Positions 27,874 through 39,571 of a stretch of DNA of 64,000 bases are shown here, one piece after another. Position numbers and translations under genes: made by a program. A model generated the notes under the pieces. It saw only the letters and a program-made list of their open reading frames with translations. It searched no databases and had not been told where the DNA came from. This DNA comes from Brucella pseudogrignonensis (GTDB taxonomy: Bacteria > Pseudomonadota > Alphaproteobacteria > Rhizobiales > Rhizobiaceae). The number at the start of each line of letters is the position of its first letter. The first letter of the stretch is position 1. The DNA lies in NCBI RefSeq assembly GCF_032190615.1, contig NZ_JAVLAT010000001.1:1434501-1498500 (forward strand), given 5' to 3'.

Positions 27874-30800
27874 TGGACCGCTATTTTGAAATGGCTGTGG
27901 CCAGCAATTTTTCCTTCCTCAGTGGCGCATCGCATCCGCATGAGCTTGTTTTGCAGGCGCATGCGCTGGGGCTTTCCGGCATCGGCATCGCTGATCGCAA
28001 CACACTGGCGGGTGTGGTGCGTGCGCATGCGGCATGGAAAGAGTTTCGCGACACATGCGACTTCCGGCTTTTTATCGGCTGCCGCCTTTCCTTCATTGAT
28101 GGCACGCCGGATATGGTCGTCTATCCACGGGACCGCCCTGCCTATGGGCAATTGTGTCGCCTGCTGACAGAGGGCAAGGGCCGTGCTGCCACCAAAGGCG
28201 AATGCCATCTTGAATGGGGTGACTTGCTGTTTCGCGCGCGGCAGTTCCAGATTGCCGTCTTTGTGCCAGACGAAGACGAGCCTGATTTTAGCTCACGTCT
28301 GACGGAGATTGCAAAGGCCGCTCCCGGTTCAGTCTGGTTGGCGCTGACCATGCCGCATCAGGGCCATGACGGCCGCCGTGCGGAACGCATTGCGCGGTTT
28401 GCAGCGGAAGCAAACGTGCCGCTGCTTGCCACCAATGACGTGCTTTATCATCATACCGACCGACGTGCTTTGCAGGACGTGCTGACAGCAACGCGCAATT
28501 ACACAACCGTTTTTGCCGCCGGGCGAATGCTTGAAAAAAACGCTGAGCGGCATCTCAAGCCACCACATGAAATGATGCGTCTGTTCCGCAATTATCCCGG
28601 CGCAATTGAAGCAACTGCCGATTTTGTGGCGCCCATCACTTTCCAGCTTGATGAGCTGAAATATGATTATCCTGATGAGCCGGTGCCGCCCGGCAAGACA
28701 CCACAGCAACACCTGCATGATCTCGCATGGGACGGCGCGGCCCGATTTTATGGCGCTGACGGCATACCGCAGAAGGTGCGGGAACTGATTAACAAGGAAC
28801 TGGCATTGATCGATAAGCTGCAATATGCGGCTTACTTTCTCACCGTCCATGACATCGTGCAATTTGCCAAATCAAAGAAAATCCTCTGTCAGGGGAGAGG
28901 ATCAGCAGCCAATTCGGTTGTGTGTTTTTGCCTTGGCATAACCGGCGTTGACCCGACAGAAGTCAACCTTCTGTTTGAGCGTTTCATTTCCGCCGAACGC
29001 AAAGAACCGCCGGATATCGACGTTGATTTCGAGCACGAGCGGCGCGAAGATGTAATGCAATATGTCTATGAGCGCTACACGAGAGACCGTGCGGCGATTG
29101 TCGCCACTGTCATCAGCTATCGCTCCCGCAGCGCTATCCGCGATGTCGGCAAGGCACTTGGGTTAACCGAAGATGTGACGGCAGCACTTGCCAACACGGT
29201 CTGGGGCATATCGGGCGGCGGGATCGATAAGGAGCATATCAGGCAAGCGGGGCTTGACCCTGACAATCCCATTATCCGGCGAGCTGTGGAACTGGCGTTG
29301 GAGCTGATCGGCTTTCCAAGGCATCTGTCGCAACATGTCGGTGGCTTTGTGCTGACGCGTGACCGTCTGGATGAGACCGTGCCGATTGGTCCGGCGGCGA
29401 TGGACAAACGCTCTTTCATCGAATGGGACAAGGACGACATTGACGAAGTGGGCCTAATGAAAGTGGACGTGCTGTCACTCGGCATGCTCACTTGTATCCG
29501 CAAGGCTTTCGATCTTATCCATGCGCACAAACCGCAGCTTTATAACGGCGAAAAACTAACGCTCGCCACTTTGGAGCGTGAGGATAAAGTTGTTTACGAC
29601 ATGCTTTGCAAGGGCGATTCTATCGGTGTATTTCAGGTCGAAAGCCGTGCACAGATGAACATGCTGCCGCGCCTGCAACCTCGCAAATATTATGATCTTG
29701 TCATTCAGGTCGCCATCGTCCGTCCCGGCCCTATTCAGGGCGATATGGTGCATCCATATCTGCGAAACAGGAAAAATCCCGAGAACCTGATTTACCCTTC
29801 TCCTTCGCCAGAACATGGTGAGCCGGATGAGTTGAAAAACATTCTAGAAAAAACCAAAGGCGTGCCGCTGTTTCAGGAACAGGCCATGCGGATTGCCATT
29901 GAAGCGGCAAAATTCACAGCCGATGAAGCCAATCTTTTGCGGCGTGCCATGGCGACTTTCCGCAAGATGGGCACCATTCACACCATGGAAACCAAAATGA
30001 TCGATGGCATGGTCAACCGTGGCTATGACCGGACCTTTGCCGAGAACTGCTTCAACCAGATCAGAGGTTTTGGTGAATATGGTTTCCCGGAAAGCCACGC
30101 GGCGAGCTTTGCGCATCTCGTTTATATTTCCGCATGGATCAAGTGTCATCACCCGGAGGTGTTCGCAGCCGCTCTGCTTAACTCACAGCCGATGGGGTTT
30201 TATGCGCCAGCACAGATCGTGCGCGATGCGCATGAACATGGTGTGTGCGTGCTGCCGATCGATGTGAATTTCAGTCATTGGGACAATACCCTGGAAAACA
30301 GAACCAATATGCAACCCGCACTTCGACTTGGCTTTCGTCAGATTGATGGATTTTCTAAGCGCAATGCCGACCTTCTTTCTGCTGGTCAGCATGATCCTTA
30401 TCGCAGCATTGAGGATATGCATCGCCGTCTGCGGCTTGACCGGCGTACTTTCACGCTTCTGGCGGATGCTGATGCTTTTGGCTCGCTGAACATTGACCGC
30501 CGTGCAGCACTCTGGGCTGTGCGTCGCCTGCCCAATGATGAAACACTACCGCTCTTTGTGGCTGCTGAGACCAGCGAACTGGCGGAAGAGCCGCGCACGA
30601 TGCTGCCCGAAATGGCGGCTTCTGAGCACGTGATTGCTGACTATGAGACAACCCGGCTCTCGCTCAAAGGTCATCCTGTGCAATATCTGCGTGAAAGGCT
30701 CACGGCAGAAGGTGTTTCCACTTGCAAAGCCATACAGCAAGCAACACAGAGCCGCCGCATGAAAGTGGCGGGTGTTGTCACTGTGCGCCAACGCCCGGGC

Positions 30801-31109
30801 AGCGCGAAGGGTGTTGTGTTTCTCACCATCGAAGACGAAACCGGCATTGCCAATATTGTCGTCTGGCCGAAGATCATGAAGACCTTCCGCCGTGAGGTGA
30901 TGGGCGCACGGCTCATCCTGATTAATGGGCAGGTTCAGCGCAGCCCGGAGGGCGTCGTGCATCTGGTTGCATCAAAGCTGGAAGATCGTTCAGCGGCTCT
31001 TATCGAAATGAGTGGGCGCGAACCGCAAAGGCTCATTGCGCCCTCACAGACGACCGCACGTCACCCACGGAATGTGAAGATCATGCCTAACTCACGCGAC
31101 TTTCATTAG
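27873..31109 (+). CDS. dnaE2: Error-prone DNA polymerase DnaE2
   Basis: A 1078-aa C-family polymerase: N-terminal PHP domain (FEMAVASNFSFLSGASHPHELVLQAHALGLSGIGIADRNTLAGVVRAH), catalytic palm with PPDIDVDFEHERREDVMQYVYERY (two Asp) and an OB-fold near 970-1060 (VVTVRQRPGSAKGVVFLTIEDETGIANIVVW). The ATG at 27873 overlaps the imuB stop; a GTG at 27870 is also possible. Performs damage-induced, error-prone synthesis. The imuA-imuB-dnaE2 order is the classical LexA-controlled cassette. Confidence 0.94.
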   Translation: MDRYFEMAVASNFSFLSGASHPHELVLQAHALGLSGIGIADRNTLAGVVRAHAAWKEFRDTCDFRLFIGCRLSFIDGTPDMVVYPRDRPAYGQLCRLLTEGKGRAATKGECHLEWGDLLFRARQFQIAVFVPDEDEPDFSSRLTEIAKAAPGSVWLALTMPHQGHDGRRAERIARFAAEANVPLLATNDVLYHHTDRRALQDVLTATRNYTTVFAAGRMLEKNAERHLKPPHEMMRLFRNYPGAIEATADFVAPITFQLDELKYDYPDEPVPPGKTPQQHLHDLAWDGAARFYGADGIPQKVRELINKELALIDKLQYAAYFLTVHDIVQFAKSKKILCQGRGSAANSVVCFCLGITGVDPTEVNLLFERFISAERKEPPDIDVDFEHERREDVMQYVYERYTRDRAAIVATVISYRSRSAIRDVGKALGLTEDVTAALANTVWGISGGGIDKEHIRQAGLDPDNPIIRRAVELALELIGFPRHLSQHVGGFVLTRDRLDETVPIGPAAMDKRSFIEWDKDDIDEVGLMKVDVLSLGMLTCIRKAFDLIHAHKPQLYNGEKLTLATLEREDKVVYDMLCKGDSIGVFQVESRAQMNMLPRLQPRKYYDLVIQVAIVRPGPIQGDMVHPYLRNRKNPENLIYPSPSPEHGEPDELKNILEKTKGVPLFQEQAMRIAIEAAKFTADEANLLRRAMATFRKMGTIHTMETKMIDGMVNRGYDRTFAENCFNQIRGFGEYGFPESHAASFAHLVYISAWIKCHHPEVFAAALLNSQPMGFYAPAQIVRDAHEHGVCVLPIDVNFSHWDNTLENRTNMQPALRLGFRQIDGFSKRNADLLSAGQHDPYRSIEDMHRRLRLDRRTFTLLADADAFGSLNIDRRAALWAVRRLPNDETLPLFVAAETSELAEEPRTMLPEMAASEHVIADYETTRLSLKGHPVQYLRERLTAEGVSTCKAIQQATQSRRMKVAGVVTVRQRPGSAKGVVFLTIEDETGIANIVVWPKIMKTFRREVMGARLILINGQVQRSPEGVVHLVASKLEDRSAALIEMSGREPQRLIAPSQTTARHPRNVKIMPNSRDFH

Positions 31110-31118
31110 GATTGAGGT

Positions 31119-31769
31119 TCACGTTCCGACAACAAACACCGCACAGTAATGGAGTGCTGCACCGACCACGACAAAGCCGTGCCAGATCGCATTCTGAAAC
31201 CGTAACCGTTCCCAGACATGGAAGATAACACCCAGTGAATAGACCATACCTCCAGCGGCAATCAGCCAGAACACAGCCGGTGGCAACGATTGCACCATGG
31301 TGTCATAGATCATCACACCACTCCAGCCGAGCGCCAGATAAAGCAGGATCGACAGCCGGTCGAAACGTCCCGGCATGAAGAGTTTGAGCATGATACCAAT
31401 AAAAGCCACCCCCCAGACAAAGAGCAGCAGCGGCACAGCCCTGTCACCCATATGCACTGCGAAAGGCGTATAGGTTCCGGCAATCAGCAGATAGATTGCA
31501 GAATGATCGAAGCGACGCAAAAACCATTTGGTCGGCGAAACAGGCCAGATATTATAAACAGCCGAGACACTAAGTGCTGCCAAGAGGCTTGCGAGATAGA
31601 CCCCGGATGAAATCGACGTGGCCGCTGGCATATTCGGCAGGAAATAAATTAGCATCGCGATGGCACCGGCAAGTGCCAGCGTGACGCCCAACACATGAAC
31701 GACACCATCGGCCCAAAGCTCCGCGCGGTCATATTTCCATTTGACTGAATAAGGCAGCCTTACATCCAT
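31119..31769 (-). CDS. Hemolysin III / adiponectin-receptor-like membrane protein
   Basis: A 216-aa protein with seven membrane helices and the HlyIII family residues (ADGVVHVLGVTLALAG, RRFDHSAIYLLIAGTYTPF, GGMVYSLGVIFHVWERLRFQNAIWHGFVVVGAALHYCAV). Conserved His, Asp and Ser suggest a zinc site and a possible lipid hydrolase activity, as in the CREST superfamily. Convergent with dnaE2, nine bases apart. Confidence 0.9.
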   Translation of the reverse strand: MDVRLPYSVKWKYDRAELWADGVVHVLGVTLALAGAIAMLIYFLPNMPAATSISSGVYLASLLAALSVSAVYNIWPVSPTKWFLRRFDHSAIYLLIAGTYTPFAVHMGDRAVPLLLFVWGVAFIGIMLKLFMPGRFDRLSILLYLALGWSGVMIYDTMVQSLPPAVFWLIAAGGMVYSLGVIFHVWERLRFQNAIWHGFVVVGAALHYCAVFVVGT

Positions 31770-31849
31770 CGCGCTTTTCCATGTTCACAAACCAAACTTG
31801 TGATGACATCAGATTGCAGCGTCAAGATGACAGCGTGTCGTTTGGTTTT

Positions 31850-32749
31850 TTACTGAGCGGCAGGCGCGAATGAAGCCTGAACAGGTGTAACGCCCGGCAG
31901 GGGCACAGCGTCGCCTTGTGGGAGAACTGCTGGTTCTACCGAAGTTGCGGCTGCCGCAACCGTTGGGCCATTGCGCTTCAGGCTACCGTCGAGACCAGTT
32001 TCCTGCAAAAGCCCCTTGCGCTTGGCATCGTAATAATAGCCGCGTGCATAATAACGGACTGCCTGACTTTCATCACCACCAGCCACCTTATAGGCACCCG
32101 ACAGATAACGAACGGCATATTTCAGATTGGTCTCCGCATCGAGCAGCCCCTTGGGGTTGCCCTTATACCCCATACCGCGCGCAGTCGGATGGCTGATCTG
32201 CATCAGACCCCAGTAAGGACCGTTGCGCGCGCCGGGATTGAAGCGGCTTTCGCGATGCACCACGCGGCGCACCAGACGTTCCGGCACATCATAAGCAACC
32301 GAATATTTGGTAATCAGATCATCAAGACCTTCAGGTGCATGGTCCGGCGTTTCAAATGCCATACTGGTTGCAAGAGAAGCGGGCGACGTTGCGGCCTGCG
32401 CACTGGCAAAAGCAAGCATCGGTTCAGATTGTCCGCGAACACCCGGAATCGGTACAACCGATGGAAGCACGGGATTTTCAAGCGATGCAACGGTGTCCGT
32501 GCCCGGAGTGGCGTTCGCAGCCGCAACTGCTGTGGTGCCTGCGGCAGGGGTGACTGCGTCGCCGGTTGCCGTTGTCGCGGCGACAGTCGTGGCGGTCGCA
32601 GACGTTTCCGTTGGAGTGATCAGCGCGGTTTTTGCAGTCTTGCCATCATTTGTCGTGTTGCATGCACTCAATGCAAAAGCGCACCCAAATAGCAGCGCGC
32701 CTTTAAAGAGCGGAAGAACGAATGGTTTTGAAAAAGACTGAAATCGCAT
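31850..32749 (-). CDS. Lytic transglycosylase (SLT domain) lipoprotein
   Basis: A 299-aa protein. Signal peptide with lipobox ALSAC, then an Ala/Thr-rich linker of about 100 residues, then a goose-lysozyme-like SLT domain (about 130-235) with catalytic Glu in VVHRESRFNPGARNGPYWGLMQISHPTARGMGY. Cleaves peptidoglycan between MurNAc and GlcNAc. ATG 32749 is preferred over a TTG two codons upstream. An Ala/Pro-rich tail follows the domain. Confidence 0.9.
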   Translation of the reverse strand: MRFQSFSKPFVLPLFKGALLFGCAFALSACNTTNDGKTAKTALITPTETSATATTVAATTATGDAVTPAAGTTAVAAANATPGTDTVASLENPVLPSVVPIPGVRGQSEPMLAFASAQAATSPASLATSMAFETPDHAPEGLDDLITKYSVAYDVPERLVRRVVHRESRFNPGARNGPYWGLMQISHPTARGMGYKGNPKGLLDAETNLKYAVRYLSGAYKVAGGDESQAVRYYARGYYYDAKRKGLLQETGLDGSLKRNGPTVAAAATSVEPAVLPQGDAVPLPGVTPVQASFAPAAQ

Positions 32750-32761
32750 GATCAACCGACC

Positions 32762-32950
32762 CTATGAATCAAAATCTTGTTCGATGCGTTTTTCGAGTTC
32801 AACCAGATCGTCTGGCAAAGGCATACCTGTCGCTTTGAGCGTATTAAGCTTCTCGCGAACGATTTCACGAACCTCGTGAACGTCCTGCGGCTGGTTTACC
32901 ATCTGCTCAAACAGCAGAGCGATCTCTGCCTTGATGTCCTCGAATGCCAT
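32762..32950 (-). CDS. Small protein of unknown function
   Basis: Encodes 62 aa starting MAFEDIKAEIALLFEQMVNQPQDVHEVREIVREKLNTLKATGMPLPDDLVELEKRIEQDFDS. AAGAGGATCTT precedes the ATG at 32950; the longer frame start (32977) has no such site. Acidic, predicted all-helical and possibly coiled-coil. Twelve bases upstream of the transglycosylase gene in the same direction, so probably co-transcribed. Confidence 0.65.
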   Translation of the reverse strand: MAFEDIKAEIALLFEQMVNQPQDVHEVREIVREKLNTLKATGMPLPDDLVELEKRIEQDFDS

Positions 32951-33112
32951 AAGATCCTCTTGGCTTAACAGGCGCAAATAAGGCCCGGTTCAGTCAATAT
33001 TCTTTCAATCGATGACAGTGATGTACCACGCTAAATGCGCAAAGCGGAAGCCCTGAAAGTCAGGCAAGCGTCAAAATGAATATTTCAACGCGTAACAGAG
33101 CCATGCTCCGGC

Positions 33113-33328
33113 TCATAGAATTCGCGGCAACATCGTGTCTATCGCATTGAATTCATGCGCAAAAATTCCAAAGTCATCAAAGCCGATCCCACCATTTGGA
33201 TCAAACAGATAAATGCTCATCCAGATCAGCGCCACAGTCAGCACAATCGCCAGAATCGTCAAAAGCAGAAGGCGGCGACCGAGAGCGGCCTTGTAGCGCG
33301 CTCCCTCAGGTGGAATCTTATTCATCAT
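33113..33328 (-). CDS. Small single-span membrane protein of unknown function
   Basis: Encodes 71 aa: MMNKIPPEGARYKAALGRRLLLLTILAIVLTVALIWMSIYLFDPNGGIGFDDFG..., with one membrane helix (about 20-43). Its ATG overlaps the stop of the upstream ribbon-helix-helix-like gene (TGATG), which is the main evidence that both are genes. Confidence 0.6.
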   Translation of the reverse strand: MMNKIPPEGARYKAALGRRLLLLTILAIVLTVALIWMSIYLFDPNGGIGFDDFGIFAHEFNAIDTMLPRIL

Positions 33329-33522
33329 CAATCGTCATTCGTGGCGTTCAAATCTTCAGGCGGTGTACCATGTTCCGGCGCAGCTGCAAGATAGCCCTGA
33401 TGCACAAGTGCTTTTCGCAGAATCAGAATAATTGCCTCGGTCTGATTGATGCCTGGATGCGTCTCGTTGATGAAGCGCTCAAGGGCGTCATGAACGTCAG
33501 TCGGCAAATAAATACTCATCAT
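33328..33522 (-). CDS. Ribbon-helix-helix-like small protein
   Basis: Encodes 64 aa starting MMSIYLPTDVHDALERFINETHPGINQTEAIILILRKALVHQGYL, a pattern (short beta strand, two helices) like CopG/Arc DNA-binding proteins. GGAGGA lies directly before the tandem ATG codons at 33522/33519. Could be a small regulator or the antitoxin-like partner of an unknown protein; no toxin is adjacent. Coupled to the 71-aa membrane protein downstream. Confidence 0.6.
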   Translation of the reverse strand: MMSIYLPTDVHDALERFINETHPGINQTEAIILILRKALVHQGYLAAAPEHGTPPEDLNATNDD

Positions 33523-33532
33523 TCCTCCGTGA

Positions 33533-34222
33533 TCAGACGACTTTGACAATAATCGAACCAATGCCGCTCACAGCCCCCTCCAGCACGTCGCCGCGCTGAA
33601 CTGCACCAACACCCGCAGGTGTGCCTGTATAAATAAGGTCGCCGGGTTGCAGTTCAAACAGTGACGAAAGATAGGAAATCGTCTCGGCAACCTTCCAGAT
33701 CATCTGATTGAGATCGCCAGACTGGCGGGTTTCACCGTTGATTTTGAGCGAAATCTCAGCCGATTCGGGATGGCCAATTTCCGAAGCGGGCACGATGGCC
33801 GAGCACGGTGCGGAATGCTCAAACGCTTTTGCAACTTCCCATGGACGACCAGCTTTTTTGGCCACGGCCTGCAAATCGCGCCGTGTCATGTCGATACCCA
33901 CCGCATAACCAAACACATGATCGAGCGCTGTTTCGACCGCAATATCCTTGCCGCCCGTTTTGAGTGCAACAACCAATTCTATCTCGTGATGGACATCTTC
34001 GGTCTTTGGCGGATACGGAAAGTCACCGCCATCAATCACCAGACTATCAGGGTTTTTCTGGAAGAAAAATGGCGGGTTACGAGTAGGATCGCCGCCCATT
34101 TCAATGGCGTGCTCAGCATAGTTCTGACCGACGCAATAAATGCGGTGCACAGGAAAGCGCGCTTCTGTTCCCCTAACCGGCACGTAAGGCTGCGGCGAAG
34201 GCTGAAAAACATAGTTAGTCAT
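33533..34222 (-). CDS. Fumarylacetoacetate hydrolase (FAH) family protein
   Basis: A 229-aa protein of the FAHD1-like group: [38 protein letters not shown], metal ligands in [10 protein letters not shown] (ExE) and Asp in [14 protein letters not shown], and the family-typical [20 protein letters not shown]. Likely acts on acylpyruvates or oxaloacetate; exact substrate unknown. It lies ten bases upstream of the small RHH-like gene in the same direction. Confidence 0.9.
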   Translation of the reverse strand: MTNYVFQPSPQPYVPVRGTEARFPVHRIYCVGQNYAEHAIEMGGDPTRNPPFFFQKNPDSLVIDGGDFPYPPKTEDVHHEIELVVALKTGGKDIAVETALDHVFGYAVGIDMTRRDLQAVAKKAGRPWEVAKAFEHSAPCSAIVPASEIGHPESAEISLKINGETRQSGDLNQMIWKVAETISYLSSLFELQPGDLIYTGTPAGVGAVQRGDVLEGAVSGIGSIIVKVV

Positions 34223-34316
34223 GAAAAGCTGATCCCGTGAAATGTAAATGAGGTTTTTATCATGCAGGCAAGAATCACCACCTGCAAGCCTTACCCGAGC
34301 AATTTTCCGTCATGAA

Positions 34317-36736
<2,420 letters not shown>

Positions 36737-36739
36737 TGA

Positions 36740-36758
36740 AAAGGGCCCTCACGGGCCT
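36740..36758 (+). terminator. Half of a terminator interrupted by the IS (after pgm)
   Basis: AAAAGGGCCC-TCAC-GGGCC remains 5' of the IS. Read on the minus strand it is a near-repeat of the sequence after mrp (GGCCCGTGAGGGCCC against GGCCCGTAAGGGCCC). Confidence 0.65.
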
Positions 36759-38314
36759 CAGACTGCTGACAAACCCGTCGATTTTTTTGGCGGGTTTTTG
36801 GTGTTTTGGGAGTGCGTGTTCAGATGGTGTTTTCGGGGCTGGGTGGGCGGAGTTTGAAGTGGGCTTGAGAGCCCTCATCCCCAGGCTGGTTTTGGGGGGG
36901 TCGTCATCGCCATTGCGATCTTCCTGATATTCTGGGCGCTCGCTGCAAGCAGGCATTGCCATCTGACCTGGATGAGACCGCGAAAGAGGCATAGCGGTGC
37001 CCGTGTAGCTGTTTGGCATCGGCAAACGAGCGTTCGACCGTCTCTTTGCGCCGCTTGTAGATCACCTTGCCCCACGTCGTCTTGCGGTTCATGTCGGTGC
37101 GCTCTCGGGCATCAGCTCAGACATGCCGGGTAATGGTCCGCTCCGCCTTGGCGTTTGCGGTGCACGATGCCAGAAGCGGGCAGTCGCAGCACACTGACGG
37201 GTCCGAGCGGTAGTGCTTGTAGCCGTTGCGGTCGGTGGTGGCGTAGCTGAGTAACTGGCCTTGAGGGCAGCGATAACCGTCCGCCTCGGGCTCGTAGACG
37301 AATTTCGATTTGGCGACCATCCCCTCTTTGGGCGGGGTCGGCCTGCGATAGCCGGTCACGCCGAGGATTTGCCTGCCCTCCAGACCTCTGGCCCCTCCAG
37401 ACCTCTAGCAATGCCTGCCGTGGCATAGCCGGCATCCAGACCGACTGCGCCGACAGTGAATTCGAAGCGTTCACGCTGCCGGTCCAATCGTTCGAGATAG
37501 ACGATGGAGTCATGCACATTGGCTGGCGTCACATAGGTATCAGTGATTATGGCATGGCGGCCATCGACCGTGCGGTGATCGAGATAAAAGAAACCCTTAG
37601 GCTTACCGTCGCGGACCATGTAACCGCTATCGGGATCGGTACGACTGACCTTGGTTTCCTTCACCTCAGCTTCGCGTTCCTTGTCCTTCAACGGCTTCTG
37701 GCCGTGCGCCACACGCTCGGCCTCAATCGCCCGGTCGAGATCGGCCCAGTAGTCGGCTCGCGACTTCTTCAGCATCACCAGATCGTACTTGCCCTTGTTG
37801 GCATTGGCCTTCAGATGGGTCGAATCCGTATAGAGCACCGTGCCATCCACCAGGCCATGGCGGATCGCCTGCTCCACGATCGCATCGAAGATGTCCTGCG
37901 CCACGGACGTGTCGTTGAAGCGGCGGCGACGGTTCTGGGAAAGCGTCGAGGCCTCGAAGACCGGGTCCGTCAGCTTCATGCGCAAGAACCACCGATAGGC
38001 GACATTCACCTCGATCTCGCGCACCAACTGACGCTCCGAGCGCACCCCGAACAGGTAGCCGATGAACAGCGCCTTGAACATCAGCGTCGGATCGAGCGGC
38101 GGCCGACCGTTGTCGGCGCAGTAGAGCCTCGCGACGCGATCATGAATGAAGGAGAAGTCGATCACCGCGTCGATCTTGCGAAGCAGGTGATCCTTCGGCA
38201 CCAGGCTATCTAGTGTCACCATCTCGAGAGCCGTCTGTTCGGGAGCGGGTTTCTTCAACATGGCCCAGAGAATCATAAACCCCCAGCTCGCGCCAGGGGT
38301 TTGTCAGCAGTCTG
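36759..38314 (-). mobile_element. IS1182-like insertion sequence, copy 2 (inverted)
   Basis: A 1556-bp element with the same 18-bp terminal repeats as copy 1, in opposite orientation. The main transposase frames translate identically to copy 1; the visible differences are six substitutions clustered near its 36.9 kb end. Together the two copies bracket 25438-36758. Confidence 0.92.
36875..38276 (-). pseudogene. IS1182-like transposase, broken (copy 2)
   Basis: Same 306-aa first frame, 17-base tandem duplication, in-frame TGA and 3' frameshift as copy 1. A functional transposase is therefore not encoded by either copy unless the ribosome recodes the message; mobility would require another intact copy in the genome. 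Confidence 0.85.
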
Positions 38315-38340
38315 ATGCTCCCCAAAAGGGAGCATTTTTC
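38315..38340. terminator. Terminator-like hairpin beside IS copy 2
   Basis: ATGCTCCC / GGGAGCAT around CAAAA, followed by TTTTTC on the plus strand. The almost identical ATGCTCCCCAAAAGGG (as complement, 25444-25459) sits next to the right end of IS copy 1, consistent with a target duplication. Confidence 0.75.
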
Positions 38341-38347
38341 TTTCAGA

Positions 38348-38704
38348 TCAGGCGGCTTCTTTGAAAGGCACGCCTGCCAGTTGGGCAAGATGACCGCCAA
38401 GGTCAGTGCCTGCGCCTGCTGCATTGATGGTGTCAAAATAATCATGCCAGCCTGTTGCAGTGATTCCGGCCAGAAGCATGTCGAGAGCGGCTTCATCCGG
38501 GAAACGCCAGATGGCAAAGAAGCTCTGCTCGGGAGCGTAAGGCTTGGTGGTATCAACTGGACCCAAGGCCAAAGCTTCAACGCCCAGTGCTGCGAGACCG
38601 CCCATGCCTGCACCGACTTTTTCAAAGAAAGCCTGCCTGCCTTGCGCATCGAGCGTCAGCCAACTTGTCTTGGGTGAGTAAAGTTCGGCGAGGTAATAAG
38701 TCAT
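38348..38704 (-). CDS. Uncharacterised protein, possibly DUF6616 family
   Basis: A 118-aa protein (MTYYLAELYSPKTSWLTLDAQGRQAFFEKVGAGMGGLAALGVEALALGPVDTTKPYAPEQSFFAIWRFPDEAALDMLLAGITATGWHDYFDTINAAG), resembling small alpha/beta-barrel dimer proteins; the family number is a tentative recollection. The ATG overlaps the stop of the MarR gene (ATGA), so it is the likely target operon partner of that regulator. Confidence 0.7.
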   Translation of the reverse strand: MTYYLAELYSPKTSWLTLDAQGRQAFFEKVGAGMGGLAALGVEALALGPVDTTKPYAPEQSFFAIWRFPDEAALDMLLAGITATGWHDYFDTINAAGAGTDLGGHLAQLAGVPFKEAA

Positions 38705-39231
38705 GACAAGTCCCTTAGGGTTTCACTGATTTTAAAAGACTGGCCTGCATCGGTCCGGCTCCAGACGCGGCGCAAAAGGGTGCTCAGCAGTTGCTGTTCG
38801 CCGGTTGAAAGATCGCTCATCAGGCCCGCGATCCAGGCGGTATGTTGATCAAAAAGCTCTTGTGCCAATCGCGCACCTTCGGGTGTAAGCCTGACTGTGA
38901 GCTTGCGGCGATCCTGCGTATCTGCATGACGGGTGAGAAAGCCATCACGTTCCAGCCCGTCGAGAAGGCCGGTAATGGTGGCGCGCGTCACGCCAGCGCG
39001 TTCCGACAGCTCGTGTGGCGACAGGCCGTCAGTTGCATTCTGCAACAAAAACAGCAGCACAAACTTGCCTTCGGAAAGCTTGTGGGGGCCGAGCCTGTTC
39101 GCGCAGTCGCGATCAATGGCTGCAGCCAGCGACAGGATTTCAAAACAGGCCTTCAACGCGCCGGTTGAGGGAGCGTTGCGGCGTTCCAATTCGCCCAGAA
39201 GGGCATGATGCTTTTGCTCAATAATTTCCAT
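38701..39231 (-). CDS. MarR-family transcriptional regulator
   Basis: A 176-aa winged-helix protein; LSPHELSERAGVTRATITGLLDGLERDGFLTRHADTQDRRKLTVRLTPEG is the DNA-binding core with the usual DxRR wing. ATG 39231 (MEIIEQKHH) is preferred; the longer frame would cover the operator. Coupled to the downstream 118-aa gene. Likely autoregulatory through the dyad immediately upstream. Confidence 0.9.
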   Translation of the reverse strand: MEIIEQKHHALLGELERRNAPSTGALKACFEILSLAAAIDRDCANRLGPHKLSEGKFVLLFLLQNATDGLSPHELSERAGVTRATITGLLDGLERDGFLTRHADTQDRRKLTVRLTPEGARLAQELFDQHTAWIAGLMSDLSTGEQQLLSTLLRRVWSRTDAGQSFKISETLRDLS

Positions 39232-39243
39232 ACGGCGACATAT

Positions 39244-39259
39244 AATACGGTGCCGTATT
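39244..39259. promoter_or_regulatory. Operator-like dyad upstream of the MarR gene
   Basis: AATACGGTGCCGTATT has 7-bp arms around a TG centre, 13 bases before the regulator start codon. MarR proteins typically bind dyads of this size at their own promoters. Confidence 0.6.
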
Positions 39260-39358
39260 AAATGCAAGTGGTTTAAGCAGAGGGGGTAGGTGGTGGGTCT
39301 TGATTGAGTGGAATATACGATTTATATATGTTTCATATATTGGTGATAGAATAGAATT

Positions 39359-39571
39359 ATGGGTATCGTAAAAATCAGCGACGAACTGCACGAAGAACTG
39401 CGCAAGGCGAGTGACGTTATGTGCCGTTCGATCAATGCGCAGGCAGAATACTGGATGAAGATCGGTATGCTGGCGCAGGCTAACCCTGAACTCTCGTTCA
39501 ATGAAATCGTGCAGATGCAGTTGCGCGCCGCCCATCTGGAAATTCCGATTCTGGCGGTTCAGTCATCATGA
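39359..39571 (+). CDS. ParD-like family protein
   Basis: A 70-aa ribbon-helix-helix-type protein: MGIVKISDELHEELRKASDVMCRSINAQAEYWMKIGMLAQANPELSFNEIV matches the ParD-like family (PF11903 type) closely. Its stop overlaps the map start (ATGA). No ParE toxin is present. Probably DNA-binding or a partner of the aminopeptidase gene. Confidence 0.85.
   Translation: MGIVKISDELHEELRKASDVMCRSINAQAEYWMKIGMLAQANPELSFNEIVQMQLRAAHLEIPILAVQSS

Noticed and set aside
39359..39571. Classical toxin-antitoxin module at the ParD-like gene
   Set aside because: No ParE or other toxin follows; the downstream gene is a complete methionine aminopeptidase.
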